From positions 1 through 64,000 of the forward strand of contig JBJENE010000001.1 in assembly GCA_051880035.1 (NCBI GenBank): DNA of 64,000 nucleotides, in the 5' to 3' direction. Made by a program: the position numbers and the translations under genes. The notes beneath the pieces were generated by a model. That model had not been told where the DNA came from and did not search any database. It saw only the letters and a program-made list of their open reading frames with translations. This document shows, one piece after another, positions 49,380 to 58,368 of the stretch. Source of the DNA: Eshraghiella sp051880035. Lineage in GTDB: Bacteria; Bacillota; Clostridia; Lachnospirales; Lachnospiraceae. The number at the start of each line of letters is the position of its first letter. The stretch's first letter is position 1.

Positions 49380-50521
49380 TGAAAAAGTGTAAATATTCAT
49401 CCGATTGCGGAGGATGTGCATATATAGAAGACGAATACGAAAAACAGCTTAAAATCAAACAAAAGCAGGCAGAACAACTCATAAGACCGTTTGGTAAGGT
49501 GCTTCCCATAATCGGAATGGATAATCCGTTTAATTACCGAAACAAAGTTCATGCAGTAATTGCGGGAGATAAAAAAGGCAATATATATGCCGGTACATAT
49601 AAGGCAGGGACACATCATGTCGTATCGGTAAAGGAGTGTCTGCTTGATAACAAAAAAGCGGATGCCATTATTAACACAATAGTATCACTTATGAAATCTT
49701 TCAAGTATCAGCCGTACAATGAGGATACCAAAAGAGGCTTTATGCGGCACATTCTCATTCGTACATCCGATACCACAGGGCAGATAATGGTGGTTCTGGT
49801 GATTGGAGACCCATGTTTTCCATCCAAAAACAATTTTGTTAAAGCTCTTCTTAAAGAGCATCCGGAGATTACAACAATAGTAATGAACATTAACAATAAG
49901 AAAACCGGAATGATTCTCGGGGAAAGAGAGCAGATAATTTACGGTAAAGGGTATATTGAGGATGTGCTTCTGGGACACCGCTTTAAAATTTCCTCAAAAT
50001 CCTTTTATCAGGTAAACCATGTTCAGACAGAGGTGCTTTACAATACTGCCATATCATATGCCGGACTGATGGGAAAGGAAGCAGTTCTTGATGCATACTG
50101 CGGAACAGGCACTATAGGAATATGTGCGGCTTTAGCTGCGGGAAGCGTTACGGGTGTGGAGCTTAATCCTGTGGCAGTAAAGGATGCCATCTATAACGCA
50201 GGAAAAAATAAAATTAATAATATAAAATTTATACAGGGCGATGCCGGAGAGTTCATGGAAAAGGAAGCTTATTTAAAGAGCCGGTATGATGTGGTTTTTA
50301 TGGACCCTCCGAGAGCGGGAAGCGACGAAAAATTCCTGTCATCACTTGTAAAACTGAATCCTTCAAAGGTTGTATATATTTCATGTAATCCCGAAACCCT
50401 GGCAAGAGATTTGAAATATCTTAAAAAGCGTGGGTACAATCTGATAAAATGCCAGCCGGTAGACATGTTCTGCTGGACGGATAATATAGAGGCGGTGTGT
50501 TTGTTGAGTAACCGGAATTGA
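49379..50521 (+). CDS. 23S rRNA (uracil-5-)-methyltransferase, RlmD-like
   Basis: SAM-dependent RNA m5U methyltransferase of 380 residues. The N-terminal [4Fe-4S] cysteines appear in CKYSSDCGGCAY (about residues 3-12). The methyltransferase domain has DAYCGTGTIG (SAM site, about 239-248), the GVELNPVAV acid, FMDPPRAGS, and the catalytic cysteine in YISCNPETLARDL (about 337). The TRAM domain of full-length RlmD/RumA seems to be missing, as in the shorter RlmC-type. Its ATG overlaps the last base of the preceding stop, so it belongs to the same operon. Confidence 0.88.
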   Translation: MKKCKYSSDCGGCAYIEDEYEKQLKIKQKQAEQLIRPFGKVLPIIGMDNPFNYRNKVHAVIAGDKKGNIYAGTYKAGTHHVVSVKECLLDNKKADAIINTIVSLMKSFKYQPYNEDTKRGFMRHILIRTSDTTGQIMVVLVIGDPCFPSKNNFVKALLKEHPEITTIVMNINNKKTGMILGEREQIIYGKGYIEDVLLGHRFKISSKSFYQVNHVQTEVLYNTAISYAGLMGKEAVLDAYCGTGTIGICAALAAGSVTGVELNPVAVKDAIYNAGKNKINNIKFIQGDAGEFMEKEAYLKSRYDVVFMDPPRAGSDEKFLSSLVKLNPSKVVYISCNPETLARDLKYLKKRGYNLIKCQPVDMFCWTDNIEAVCLLSNRN

Positions 50522-50574
50522 AGGAAATGCTAAGATACAATTGCAAATAATATTAATAACCACAGGAGCATTTT

Positions 50575-52323
50575 ATGAAGAAAAAAATAACCCACATTTC
50601 ATCTGTAATATATTGTATGGCAGTATGTTTTATGGCTGCACTCATAATTTATCTTGGAATTACTGAAAATGTCAGCATATTCAGTGCCAGAAAAGGTACG
50701 GATATACAGAAAGTGGAAGTGAATGATTTTTCTGAAACAGAGGATTCTGATACTCCGATAGGAATAAAAAAAGAATACAGGTGGACCCTGGGTAATGTGG
50801 ACAACGGTGATATTTGTCTGGCATTTTATTCGGTACATCATTATCTGGAAGTGTACTGCGGTGAAGAACTGGTATACAGCCTTATGCCGTCTGATGATAA
50901 CAAAATAGGTAAGACAGTGGGAAGTAACTGGGTAATGATTCCGCTTTACCCTGAGGATTCCGGTAAGGAAATCCGTGTAGTGGCAACGCCTGTATATGAA
51001 AGCTTCAGGAACAGGCAGATAGATTTTATGCTGGGTTCTCCTCTGGATATTTATCTACAAAGGCTTAAAAGCGATTTGCCTCAGTTGATTCTGGGTCTTC
51101 TGGCAGTGCTGGTGGGAGTTGTTTTCATTTTAATGGCAGTATACAACATAATAAAGAAAAACCGTGGCGGTAATCTGGCTGCACTCGGTGGTTTTTCCGT
51201 AATGTTAGGCTTATGGCGACTTACCGATACAAGATTTTCACCTCTTGTCTTTACCCAAAGACCGGTGTTTGTATATTACATATCCCTTGCAATGATGATG
51301 ATCGGCATTGTGGCATTTATAAAGTCAATGCAGAAAAAACTTAACAAATTAAGTAATCTGATGCTTGATATATGCAGTATTGTTTTGTCGGTTGTATGCA
51401 TAATCCAGATTGTATTACAGATTACGGGAATTGCCGATTTCAGGGAAACTCTTTTTGTTACACATATAATGATAATAATTTCGGCTTTTATCATAATCGG
51501 AAATACGATTTACGACCGGATTATCAATAAAAATGATACGGAAAAACAGCTTGGGCGTAAAATGGCATTTATTTGTGTGGCAGGTGTTGTTGCAGATGTA
51601 GCTGCATTTTACATAAAAGGAAATTCCTCAGGACTTATTTTTACATTATCTGCATTTCTTTTATATATAATTTGTATGGGAATCTATATGCTTCTGGATT
51701 ACAAAAGGCAGGAATTAAAGCTTAAAGAGCAGGAAGCCGAACTGGCAAACAGCCGTATTTCCATTATGTTAAGCCAGATACAGCCGCATTTTCTGTACAA
51801 CTCACTGAATACAATCCACTATTTATGTGAGAAGGACCCAAAAGCTGCCAAAACGGCAATCTGTGATTTCTCAGATTACCTCAGGGGTAATCTTGATTCA
51901 ATCAAAAGAACGACACCTGTTCCGTTTGAGATGGAGCTTAAACACATAAAGATATATTTATCATTGGAAAAAATGAGGTTTGAAGAAGAACTTGATGTTA
52001 TTTATGACATTGAGACGACAGAATTTTCCCTGCCTTCACTTACCGTACAGCCGCTTATTGAAAATGCGGTAAAACATGGTGTGGGAAGTTCACCATCCGG
52101 TGGAACCGTAAAAATTTCCACAAGGGAATGTAAAGACCATTTTGAAATTACTGTTTGGGATAACGGTGTTGGATTTGATGTTAACGGGCAGAAAAATGAC
52201 GGAAAAACCCATATCGGAATAGAGAATGTAAGAAACAGGCTTTGGAAGATGAGCAATGCCACCCTGGATATTACGAGTGTTAAAGGGCAGGGCACCACAG
52301 CAGTAATAAAGATACCTAAATAA
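50575..52323 (+). CDS. LytS-type sensor histidine kinase, orphan
   Basis: Membrane kinase of 582 residues. A first span (about 13-33) precedes an external beta-rich domain (about 40-150), then about seven or eight spans (from 155 to 370, 7TMR-DISM-like), a coiled coil, and the His_kinase domain with SQIQPHFLYNSLNTIHYL (phospho-histidine at about 406). The HATPase domain with VQPLIENAVKHG and DNGVGFDV follows. LytS-type kinases usually pair with a LytR/AlgR-type regulator, but none is encoded in this window. The next gene, a protein-kinase-like protein, begins 23 bases later and may be co-transcribed. Confidence 0.9.
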   Translation: MKKKITHISSVIYCMAVCFMAALIIYLGITENVSIFSARKGTDIQKVEVNDFSETEDSDTPIGIKKEYRWTLGNVDNGDICLAFYSVHHYLEVYCGEELVYSLMPSDDNKIGKTVGSNWVMIPLYPEDSGKEIRVVATPVYESFRNRQIDFMLGSPLDIYLQRLKSDLPQLILGLLAVLVGVVFILMAVYNIIKKNRGGNLAALGGFSVMLGLWRLTDTRFSPLVFTQRPVFVYYISLAMMMIGIVAFIKSMQKKLNKLSNLMLDICSIVLSVVCIIQIVLQITGIADFRETLFVTHIMIIISAFIIIGNTIYDRIINKNDTEKQLGRKMAFICVAGVVADVAAFYIKGNSSGLIFTLSAFLLYIICMGIYMLLDYKRQELKLKEQEAELANSRISIMLSQIQPHFLYNSLNTIHYLCEKDPKAAKTAICDFSDYLRGNLDSIKRTTPVPFEMELKHIKIYLSLEKMRFEEELDVIYDIETTEFSLPSLTVQPLIENAVKHGVGSSPSGGTVKISTRECKDHFEITVWDNGVGFDVNGQKNDGKTHIGIENVRNRLWKMSNATLDITSVKGQGTTAVIKIPK

Positions 52324-52346
52324 CAGGATTTATCGGGAGAAAAATA

Positions 52347-52889
52347 ATGGAAAACCAATTAACTGTTAACGGAAATTGCTACGAAGTAATAAAACTTCTG
52401 GGAAAAGGCAAAGGCGGATATTCTTATCTGGTTACCGACGGAATACAATTATATGTACTCAAACAGATTCATCATGAGCCGTGTGACTACTATCAGTTCG
52501 GAGATAAGCTGGAATCCGAATTGAGAGATTACGAAAGGCTTGTTAAGACCGGTATCAGAATGCCCAAACTCATTGAATATGACAGGGAGAAAGAACGGAT
52601 TCTGAAAGAATATATAGAAGGGGATACAATATACGAACTTGTTCTTAAAGAACGGATGAAGGAAAGTTATATTGACCAGATAAAGGAAATGTGTTCGGTA
52701 TTATATCCGGCCGGAATAAACATTGATTATTTTCCGACTAATTTTGTTGTGTCGGACGGACTTATTTACTATATTGACTTTGAGTGTAATGAATACAGCG
52801 ATAAGTGGAATTTTGAGAACTGGGGAGTTAAATACTGGTCCATGACGGATGAATTAATAAAATATGCTTCCGACCATAATGATTTGTAA
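52347..52889 (+). CDS. minimal protein-kinase-like protein
   Basis: Small protein of 180 residues with the outline of a eukaryotic-type kinase or sugar/aminoglycoside kinase. The glycine loop is LGKGKGGYSYLV (about 18-29), the ATP lysine in YVLKQIH (about 38), and a catalytic loop NIDYFPTNFVV (about 130-140) keeps the aspartate and asparagine, though the usual histidine before them is changed. The DFG-like metal site reads IDFEC (DFE instead of DFG). The C-terminal lobe is cut short compared with 250-300 residue kinases. It may phosphorylate a sugar or protein, or be a pseudokinase. It follows the LytS-type kinase gene. Confidence 0.7.
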   Translation: MENQLTVNGNCYEVIKLLGKGKGGYSYLVTDGIQLYVLKQIHHEPCDYYQFGDKLESELRDYERLVKTGIRMPKLIEYDREKERILKEYIEGDTIYELVLKERMKESYIDQIKEMCSVLYPAGINIDYFPTNFVVSDGLIYYIDFECNEYSDKWNFENWGVKYWSMTDELIKYASDHNDL

Positions 52890-52987
52890 TAAAATTAACT
52901 TATTGTAATCAGATTTAGGATAGTCAAGTGAATAAAAATAGAGTATAATTGTTAAGATGTATTTTTTTAGGACGGAGGAAAATTTTA

Positions 52988-54400
52988 GTGGATAAGTTTA
53001 ATGTTATTTTAGGAAAAGTGGATAATTTCGTATGGGGAATTCCATTGATTGTTTTAATTCTTGCTACGGGATTATTTCTGACAATCAGACTAAAAGGCGT
53101 ACAGTTTCGTCGTCTCGGGCACGGACTTAAAATGATGTTTTCCAAAGAAAAAGACGGAAAAACCGGAGAGGTATCAAGTTTTGGTGCATTATGTACGGCT
53201 TTATCAGCCACTATCGGAACCGGTAATATAGTAGGTGTTGCAACGGCAATTGTTGCCGGCGGACCGGGAGCTTTATTCTGGATGTGGCTTGCTGCACTGG
53301 TTGGAATGGGAACCAAATATGCAGAGTGCCTTCTGGCGGTTAAGTACAGGAAGGTTACGGCTGACGGTCATATCATCGGAGGACCTTTCTATTACATAGA
53401 AAACGGAATGGGAAGTAAATGGAAATGGCTTGCCAAAATATTTGCTTTTTTTGGAGTCGGTGTAGGACTTCTGGGAATCGGAACTTTTACTCAGGTAAAC
53501 GGTATTGCCAATGCGGTTAATACTTTTTTCGATGCAGACAATTCCTGGACTGTGGAACTTTTCGGAAGAAGTTATTCATGGACTGTAGTTATTGCGGCTG
53601 TTGTGGTAGCAGTTTGTGCGGCACTTGTTATTATCGGAGGAATTAAGAGAATATCTTCCGTTGCACAGGTTGTTGTTCCGTTTATGGCAATTACATATGT
53701 GGTATGTACACTTATGATTCTTTTATTTAATATTAAAGAGATTCCGGCAGCACTGGCAACAATAGTAAAAAGTGCATTCGGTCTTAAGGCAGTGGCAGGA
53801 GGTGCAATTGGCTCCATGATGGTTGCAATGCAGAAAGGTATTGCAAGAGGTATTTTCTCCAATGAAGCCGGACTTGGAAGCGCTCCTATTGCTGCGGCTA
53901 CGGCTAAGACGGAGGAACCTGCCAAACAGGGACTTGTGTCAATGCTTGGTACATTTTTTGATACTATAATTATCTGTACAATGACAGGTCTTTCAATCGT
54001 TATTACGGGAGCACACACATCAGGGCTTGATGGTGTTGATGTTACAATTAAGGCTTTTCAGGACGGACTTCCGATTAATAATGAAATAGCGGCATTTCTT
54101 TTGATGATTTGTCTTGTATTTTTTGCCTTCACAACCATACTTGGCTGGAATTATTACAGTGAGAGATGTCTTGAGTATCTGACAGGCGGTAAAATGGGTG
54201 CGGTGAAGGTATATCGGTGGGTATACATAGCGTGTGTGTTCTTCGGACCTTTTATGACAATTTCTGCAGTGTGGACTATCGCAGATATATTTAACGGATT
54301 AATGGCGATACCTAACCTGATTGCCCTTCTTGCCCTTAATGGCGTGGTTGTGGCTGAGACCAAAAAGTATCTTGATAAACTTAATAAAAAAACTTTGTAA
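52988..54400 (+). CDS. alanine/glycine:sodium symporter (AGCS family)
   Basis: Sodium-coupled amino-acid transporter of 470 residues with about ten spans. Family marks are GALCTALSATIGTGNIVGVATAI (about 75-97), GPGALFWMWLAALVGMGTKYAE, and GIARGIFSNEAGLGSAPIAAA (about 287-306). It imports alanine or glycine with Na+. The start is GTG 52988 with GGAGG nine bases before it. A TATAAT at 52944-52949 is the probable -10. It stands alone between the kinase-like gene and the glycan locus. Confidence 0.92.
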   Translation: MDKFNVILGKVDNFVWGIPLIVLILATGLFLTIRLKGVQFRRLGHGLKMMFSKEKDGKTGEVSSFGALCTALSATIGTGNIVGVATAIVAGGPGALFWMWLAALVGMGTKYAECLLAVKYRKVTADGHIIGGPFYYIENGMGSKWKWLAKIFAFFGVGVGLLGIGTFTQVNGIANAVNTFFDADNSWTVELFGRSYSWTVVIAAVVVAVCAALVIIGGIKRISSVAQVVVPFMAITYVVCTLMILLFNIKEIPAALATIVKSAFGLKAVAGGAIGSMMVAMQKGIARGIFSNEAGLGSAPIAAATAKTEEPAKQGLVSMLGTFFDTIIICTMTGLSIVITGAHTSGLDGVDVTIKAFQDGLPINNEIAAFLLMICLVFFAFTTILGWNYYSERCLEYLTGGKMGAVKVYRWVYIACVFFGPFMTISAVWTIADIFNGLMAIPNLIALLALNGVVVAETKKYLDKLNKKTL

Positions 54401-54467
54401 TGCAATCCCGGCATATAAGAGCGTTCTTTTAGGCGGGCGTTCACACTGTTTTTAAGGAGAAGGTAAT

Positions 54468-56825
54468 ATGAGTCTGCAAAACAAAACTATTATTGATAAG
54501 CTTACTTTGAAAGAGAAGATAAAATTCTGCTCGGGAGCCACTTTTTGGAGTACAGAGCATAGTAAAGAAGCGGGAGTTCCTGAGATGATTATGACGGACG
54601 GTCCTCACGGAGTCCGTATGCAGAAGGGAGCAGGAGACCCTTCCGAACTGTATAACTGTTATCCTGCCACATGCTTTCCTACTGCAAGTCTTGCGGCTTC
54701 TACATGGAACAGGGATTTGATATACAGAATGGGTAAAGCAATGGGGGAAGAGGCAACGGCACTTGGTTCGGATCTGCTTCTTGGCCCCGGAGTAAATATT
54801 AAAAGAAATCCGTTATGCGGAAGGAATTTTGAGTATTACAGTGAAGATCCGTATCTTTCGGGACAAATAGGTTCTGCACTTATTCAGGGAATACAGAGTA
54901 CGGGAAGAGGTGCCTGCGCCAAACATTTTATGGGCAATAATCAGGAGACTGACAGACTTATCTGCGACGATATAATGGATGAGCGTGCCATGAGGGAAAT
55001 TTACCTTGCCGCATTTGAAACGATAATGAAGGAAGCCAATCCTTCCTCCGTTATGGCATCATATAATTCTGTAAACGGCGAATCAATGACCAATAACAGT
55101 ACAATTATAAGAGGAATTCTCAGGAATGAATGGGGATATGACGGAGTGGTTATGTCAGACTGGGGTGCAATTAACGACAGGGTTAAGTCACTTTCTGCCG
55201 GGGTGGACCTTGAAATGCCGGGTAGCTTCGGATTTTATGATAAGGCAGTTCTTAAAGCTGTTAAGAAAGGCATTTTGTCCGAAGAAGTAATTGATGAAGC
55301 GGTTGACCATCTTCTTACTGTTATTTTAAAGAATACTGCCACTAAATCGGAAAAAGGTGAATTTGACACGGAAAACCATCATGCTCTGGCTGAAAAGATT
55401 GCCGGAGAAGGCGGAGTCCTTCTTAAAAATAACGGAATACTGCCGCTTGATATGTCAGACAAAGTTGCGTTAATAGGCGGAATGGCTGATAACATGAGAT
55501 ACCAGGGATCCGGTTCTTCGCATATTACACCTACCAAAGTTGTATCAATTCTGGATGCGTTTAAGGAAAGCAAAGCAGAGTTTACGTATTATCCGGGATA
55601 CAAGGGCCAGGATGAAGCTGATGAGGAGCTTCTTAAAGAAGCTGTGGAAGGTGCCGGAAAAGCAGAGAAGGTTGTGCTTGTAATAGGCCTTTCGGATGCA
55701 TATGAATCAGAAGGATATGACCGTAAGGATATGGGAATTCCGGATGCACATATAAAACTTCTTCAAAGTATTTATGAAGTAAATCCTAATATCATAGTAG
55801 TACTGGCAGGCGGAGCCCCTGTTACCATGGATTGGGAACCTGAAACGGCAGCCATTCTTAATATGTATCTTGGAGGACAGGCAGCAGGTGCTGCCACTGT
55901 ATCACTTTTGTACGGAAGAATTAATCCTTCCGGTAAGCTGGCAGAGACATATCCTATGCAGTATGAGGATGTTCCGAGCAGTAAGATTTTTGCCAAAGAA
56001 CCAAGACAGGCATTTTATGATGAAAGTATATATGTGGGATACAGGTATTATGATAAAGCCGGCGTGAAAGTCCGCTATCCGTTCGGACACGGACTCAGCT
56101 ATACCGTATTTGATTATACTGATATTAAAGTTGAAGGAAGCGGATATGATTACACGGTAATGGTTACCGTCACCAATATAGGAAATATGGATGGGGCTGA
56201 AGTAGTCCAGCTGTATGTCCATGATGTAACTGGGATGGAATTCAAGCCTGTTAAAGAACTTAAAGGTTTTGAGAAGATATATCTGAGGGCCGGAGAGTCC
56301 GGAATGGTTACTTTTAAGCTTAATAAGCGCTCTTTTGCCTATTATGAAGTAAGTACGGCATCATGGGAAGTTACCAAAGGTAACTATGAGATTCTTATAG
56401 GTTCCTCAAGTGCCAATATTATGCTTTCACAGAATATTGAACTGGACGGTATAGAATTTAATAATGAAAATGTACCTGACTGGTACAAAAAGCCATCCAA
56501 AACTCCTTCAAGGGATGATTTTGTCAAGCTTTACGGTAAAGAAACCGAAAGCTACAAATATCCTAAGCGCGGAGAATTTACGCCGATGACTCCGTTATGC
56601 GATATGCAGGAATCGGGATTTGTGAGATTAGTTACAAAAACAATCTGTAAAATTATTACAAGACAGTTTAAGGATAATCCCGACAAATCCGCTCTTAAGA
56701 TGGAACTGGAACAGCTTATGACTGCACCTCTTCAGGCACTTTACCTTCAGGGGCATATGAGATTTCCTTTTTGGATAATCCGGTTTATTGTGCGTATGGG
56801 TAACGGTTTTAAAAAATGCAAATAA
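54468..56825 (+). CDS. GH3 beta-glucosidase
   Basis: Glycoside hydrolase family 3 enzyme of 785 residues. The N-terminal barrel has the substrate motif KHFMGNNQETDR (about 145) and the nucleophile aspartate in GVVMSDWGAIND (about 230). The second alpha/beta domain has YQGSGSSHITP; a fibronectin-III-like domain (about 580-660) and a short helical tail complete the protein. It has no signal peptide. It most likely removes terminal beta-glucose residues from oligosaccharides. It begins the sugar locus, and its end overlaps the extended upstream frame of the next gene, so both are on one transcript. Confidence 0.9.
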   Translation: MSLQNKTIIDKLTLKEKIKFCSGATFWSTEHSKEAGVPEMIMTDGPHGVRMQKGAGDPSELYNCYPATCFPTASLAASTWNRDLIYRMGKAMGEEATALGSDLLLGPGVNIKRNPLCGRNFEYYSEDPYLSGQIGSALIQGIQSTGRGACAKHFMGNNQETDRLICDDIMDERAMREIYLAAFETIMKEANPSSVMASYNSVNGESMTNNSTIIRGILRNEWGYDGVVMSDWGAINDRVKSLSAGVDLEMPGSFGFYDKAVLKAVKKGILSEEVIDEAVDHLLTVILKNTATKSEKGEFDTENHHALAEKIAGEGGVLLKNNGILPLDMSDKVALIGGMADNMRYQGSGSSHITPTKVVSILDAFKESKAEFTYYPGYKGQDEADEELLKEAVEGAGKAEKVVLVIGLSDAYESEGYDRKDMGIPDAHIKLLQSIYEVNPNIIVVLAGGAPVTMDWEPETAAILNMYLGGQAAGAATVSLLYGRINPSGKLAETYPMQYEDVPSSKIFAKEPRQAFYDESIYVGYRYYDKAGVKVRYPFGHGLSYTVFDYTDIKVEGSGYDYTVMVTVTNIGNMDGAEVVQLYVHDVTGMEFKPVKELKGFEKIYLRAGESGMVTFKLNKRSFAYYEVSTASWEVTKGNYEILIGSSSANIMLSQNIELDGIEFNNENVPDWYKKPSKTPSRDDFVKLYGKETESYKYPKRGEFTPMTPLCDMQESGFVRLVTKTICKIITRQFKDNPDKSALKMELEQLMTAPLQALYLQGHMRFPFWIIRFIVRMGNGFKKCK

Positions 56826-56845
56826 TAATTTATGGAGGAAATACA

Positions 56846-58282
56846 ATGAAATTATCTAAGATAAAGCTTACACCTGCCGCTTGTGCGGTTGATTTAAGTG
56901 ACGGAAGCGAAAGAGGACTTTATGTAAACCAGGATTATATTTTAAGGAAACTTAACAGACCTCACCGTGCCGTTAATCTTATGTATTGTTATTACCCTTT
57001 TGATGAGTTATGGCCGCAGAGGGTAAGCGAAGCATGTAAAGATGCTGACATTTCTTTTGCATGGGATTATCCTTATGATGATTATTTTCCTTATATGGGA
57101 GGGCTTGAAGGTAATCGTAGTGGAGAGCCGTTTACATTTATGAGGGATGTAAGACGCCACGGACAGGATGTTATTCTTACACTTACCTGTGATCCTTCGA
57201 TTACTGATGAACAGATAATTGCAATTGCAAAAGATTTGCGAACCTTCGGAAGAATCATGTTAAGACTTAACCATGAGGCTACAGGAGACTGGTTTTCGTT
57301 TAATAAAAGAGCAGGTTATAAGGAAGTTGCTGACTTTTTTGTACATTTTCATGATATTGTAAAAGAATATGCTCCTAATGTTAAAATGATTCTCTGCATC
57401 GGAGGTGTTGAGAATCCGGATTCGGACAAAATTTCAATGGAAGAGGAGTTTGCGGAGGCTGTAAAAGCTACGGAAATCTGGTCGGTTGATAAGTATATGG
57501 CATTGAACTGGGGATGGCCGTACGAAGTTGCGGAAAAAGATAATTTTCAGCACAAAAAAGAATCTCCTGAGTATGTATACGATATGACCAAAAGGAGCTT
57601 CAAACAGTACAGCCGGATTTGCGGAGGTATCCGTAAACCTATGCTTATGTCAGAATTCAATGCGGATGGAGATGTAACAGGTCCGTTTGATCAGGTTAAA
57701 ATGGTGCAGGAATTCTGCAAACTTATTGAAGAAGATGAAGACAGATGGTTTTCAGGTTTTACATTTTATCAGTTCAGAGATGACGGAAGACTGGGACTTG
57801 AAATAACCGACCCTAATAATCCTGAAGTGGGAATTGAACAGCCTGTTCTTAAAGCATACAAAGATATTATTCATAAAGATTTCTTTAAACCGGGAATTGA
57901 AAATGACGGTGAATGCAGCCTGCCGGCCACACTTCGCTGGGGAGGCTCCGAAGATTCGGAAGGATTGTCGATTGAGCTTGAACTTGAAGGAGCGCCGGTT
58001 TTTGCGGAAGCCAATTTTAACGGAAGTCTTAAAGATGCCAATCTGATGCTTGAAATTAACGGATATTGGTTTTATAAGGCTCCGGGAGTTACATTTGTGG
58101 ATTTCATGCCTGCATTTTTTGAAACGGATATTACAGGCAAAAAGACTGTAAAACTTAGTATTTTTGCACCGCCTGCAACAGGTGAAAACGATCCGTCACA
58201 GGGGGATGACTGGCAGGAAAACTATTATTATACAATAAAAGAACTTCCTGAAATAAGACTCCGTTTCGAACCGATCATGTAA
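56846..58282 (+). CDS. glycoside hydrolase-like protein (clan GH-A, GH26-like)
   Basis: Protein of 478 residues that looks like a (beta/alpha)8 glycosidase followed by a C-terminal beta-sandwich. The pattern IMLRLNHEATGDWFSF (about 142-157) resembles the acid/base segment R-x-x-H-E-x-x-G-x-W-F of GH26, with Glu near 149. A candidate nucleophile glutamate is in PMLMSEFNADGD (about 270). The C-terminal part (from about 355) is beta-rich and could bind sugar. There is no signal peptide. ATG 56846 has GGAGG nine bases ahead. It is placed between GH3 and the terminator, in the same transcript. The family assignment is tentative. Confidence 0.65.
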   Translation: MKLSKIKLTPAACAVDLSDGSERGLYVNQDYILRKLNRPHRAVNLMYCYYPFDELWPQRVSEACKDADISFAWDYPYDDYFPYMGGLEGNRSGEPFTFMRDVRRHGQDVILTLTCDPSITDEQIIAIAKDLRTFGRIMLRLNHEATGDWFSFNKRAGYKEVADFFVHFHDIVKEYAPNVKMILCIGGVENPDSDKISMEEEFAEAVKATEIWSVDKYMALNWGWPYEVAEKDNFQHKKESPEYVYDMTKRSFKQYSRICGGIRKPMLMSEFNADGDVTGPFDQVKMVQEFCKLIEEDEDRWFSGFTFYQFRDDGRLGLEITDPNNPEVGIEQPVLKAYKDIIHKDFFKPGIENDGECSLPATLRWGGSEDSEGLSIELELEGAPVFAEANFNGSLKDANLMLEINGYWFYKAPGVTFVDFMPAFFETDITGKKTVKLSIFAPPATGENDPSQGDDWQENYYYTIKELPEIRLRFEPIM

Positions 58283-58316
58283 CTTATTTGATATCAACAT
58301 ATTTATAAAAACAGAA

Positions 58317-58361
58317 GGATGTAAAAAATCGGCGCCAATTAGATTTTTTACATCCTTTTTT
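58317..58361. terminator. terminator between the two arms of the glycan locus
   Basis: GGATGTAAAAAATC (58317-58330) pairs perfectly with GATTTTTTACATCC (58342-58355), followed by six T. It separates the plus-strand GH3 pair from the minus-strand genes. The stem shares its outer bases with the terminator at 20189-20233. Confidence 0.9.
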
Positions 58362-58368
58362 GATTGAT

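Noticed and set aside
53572..54018. 148-codon open frame on the minus strand
   Set aside because: Antisense to the alanine symporter; alternation of small residues is the mirror of its membrane helices.
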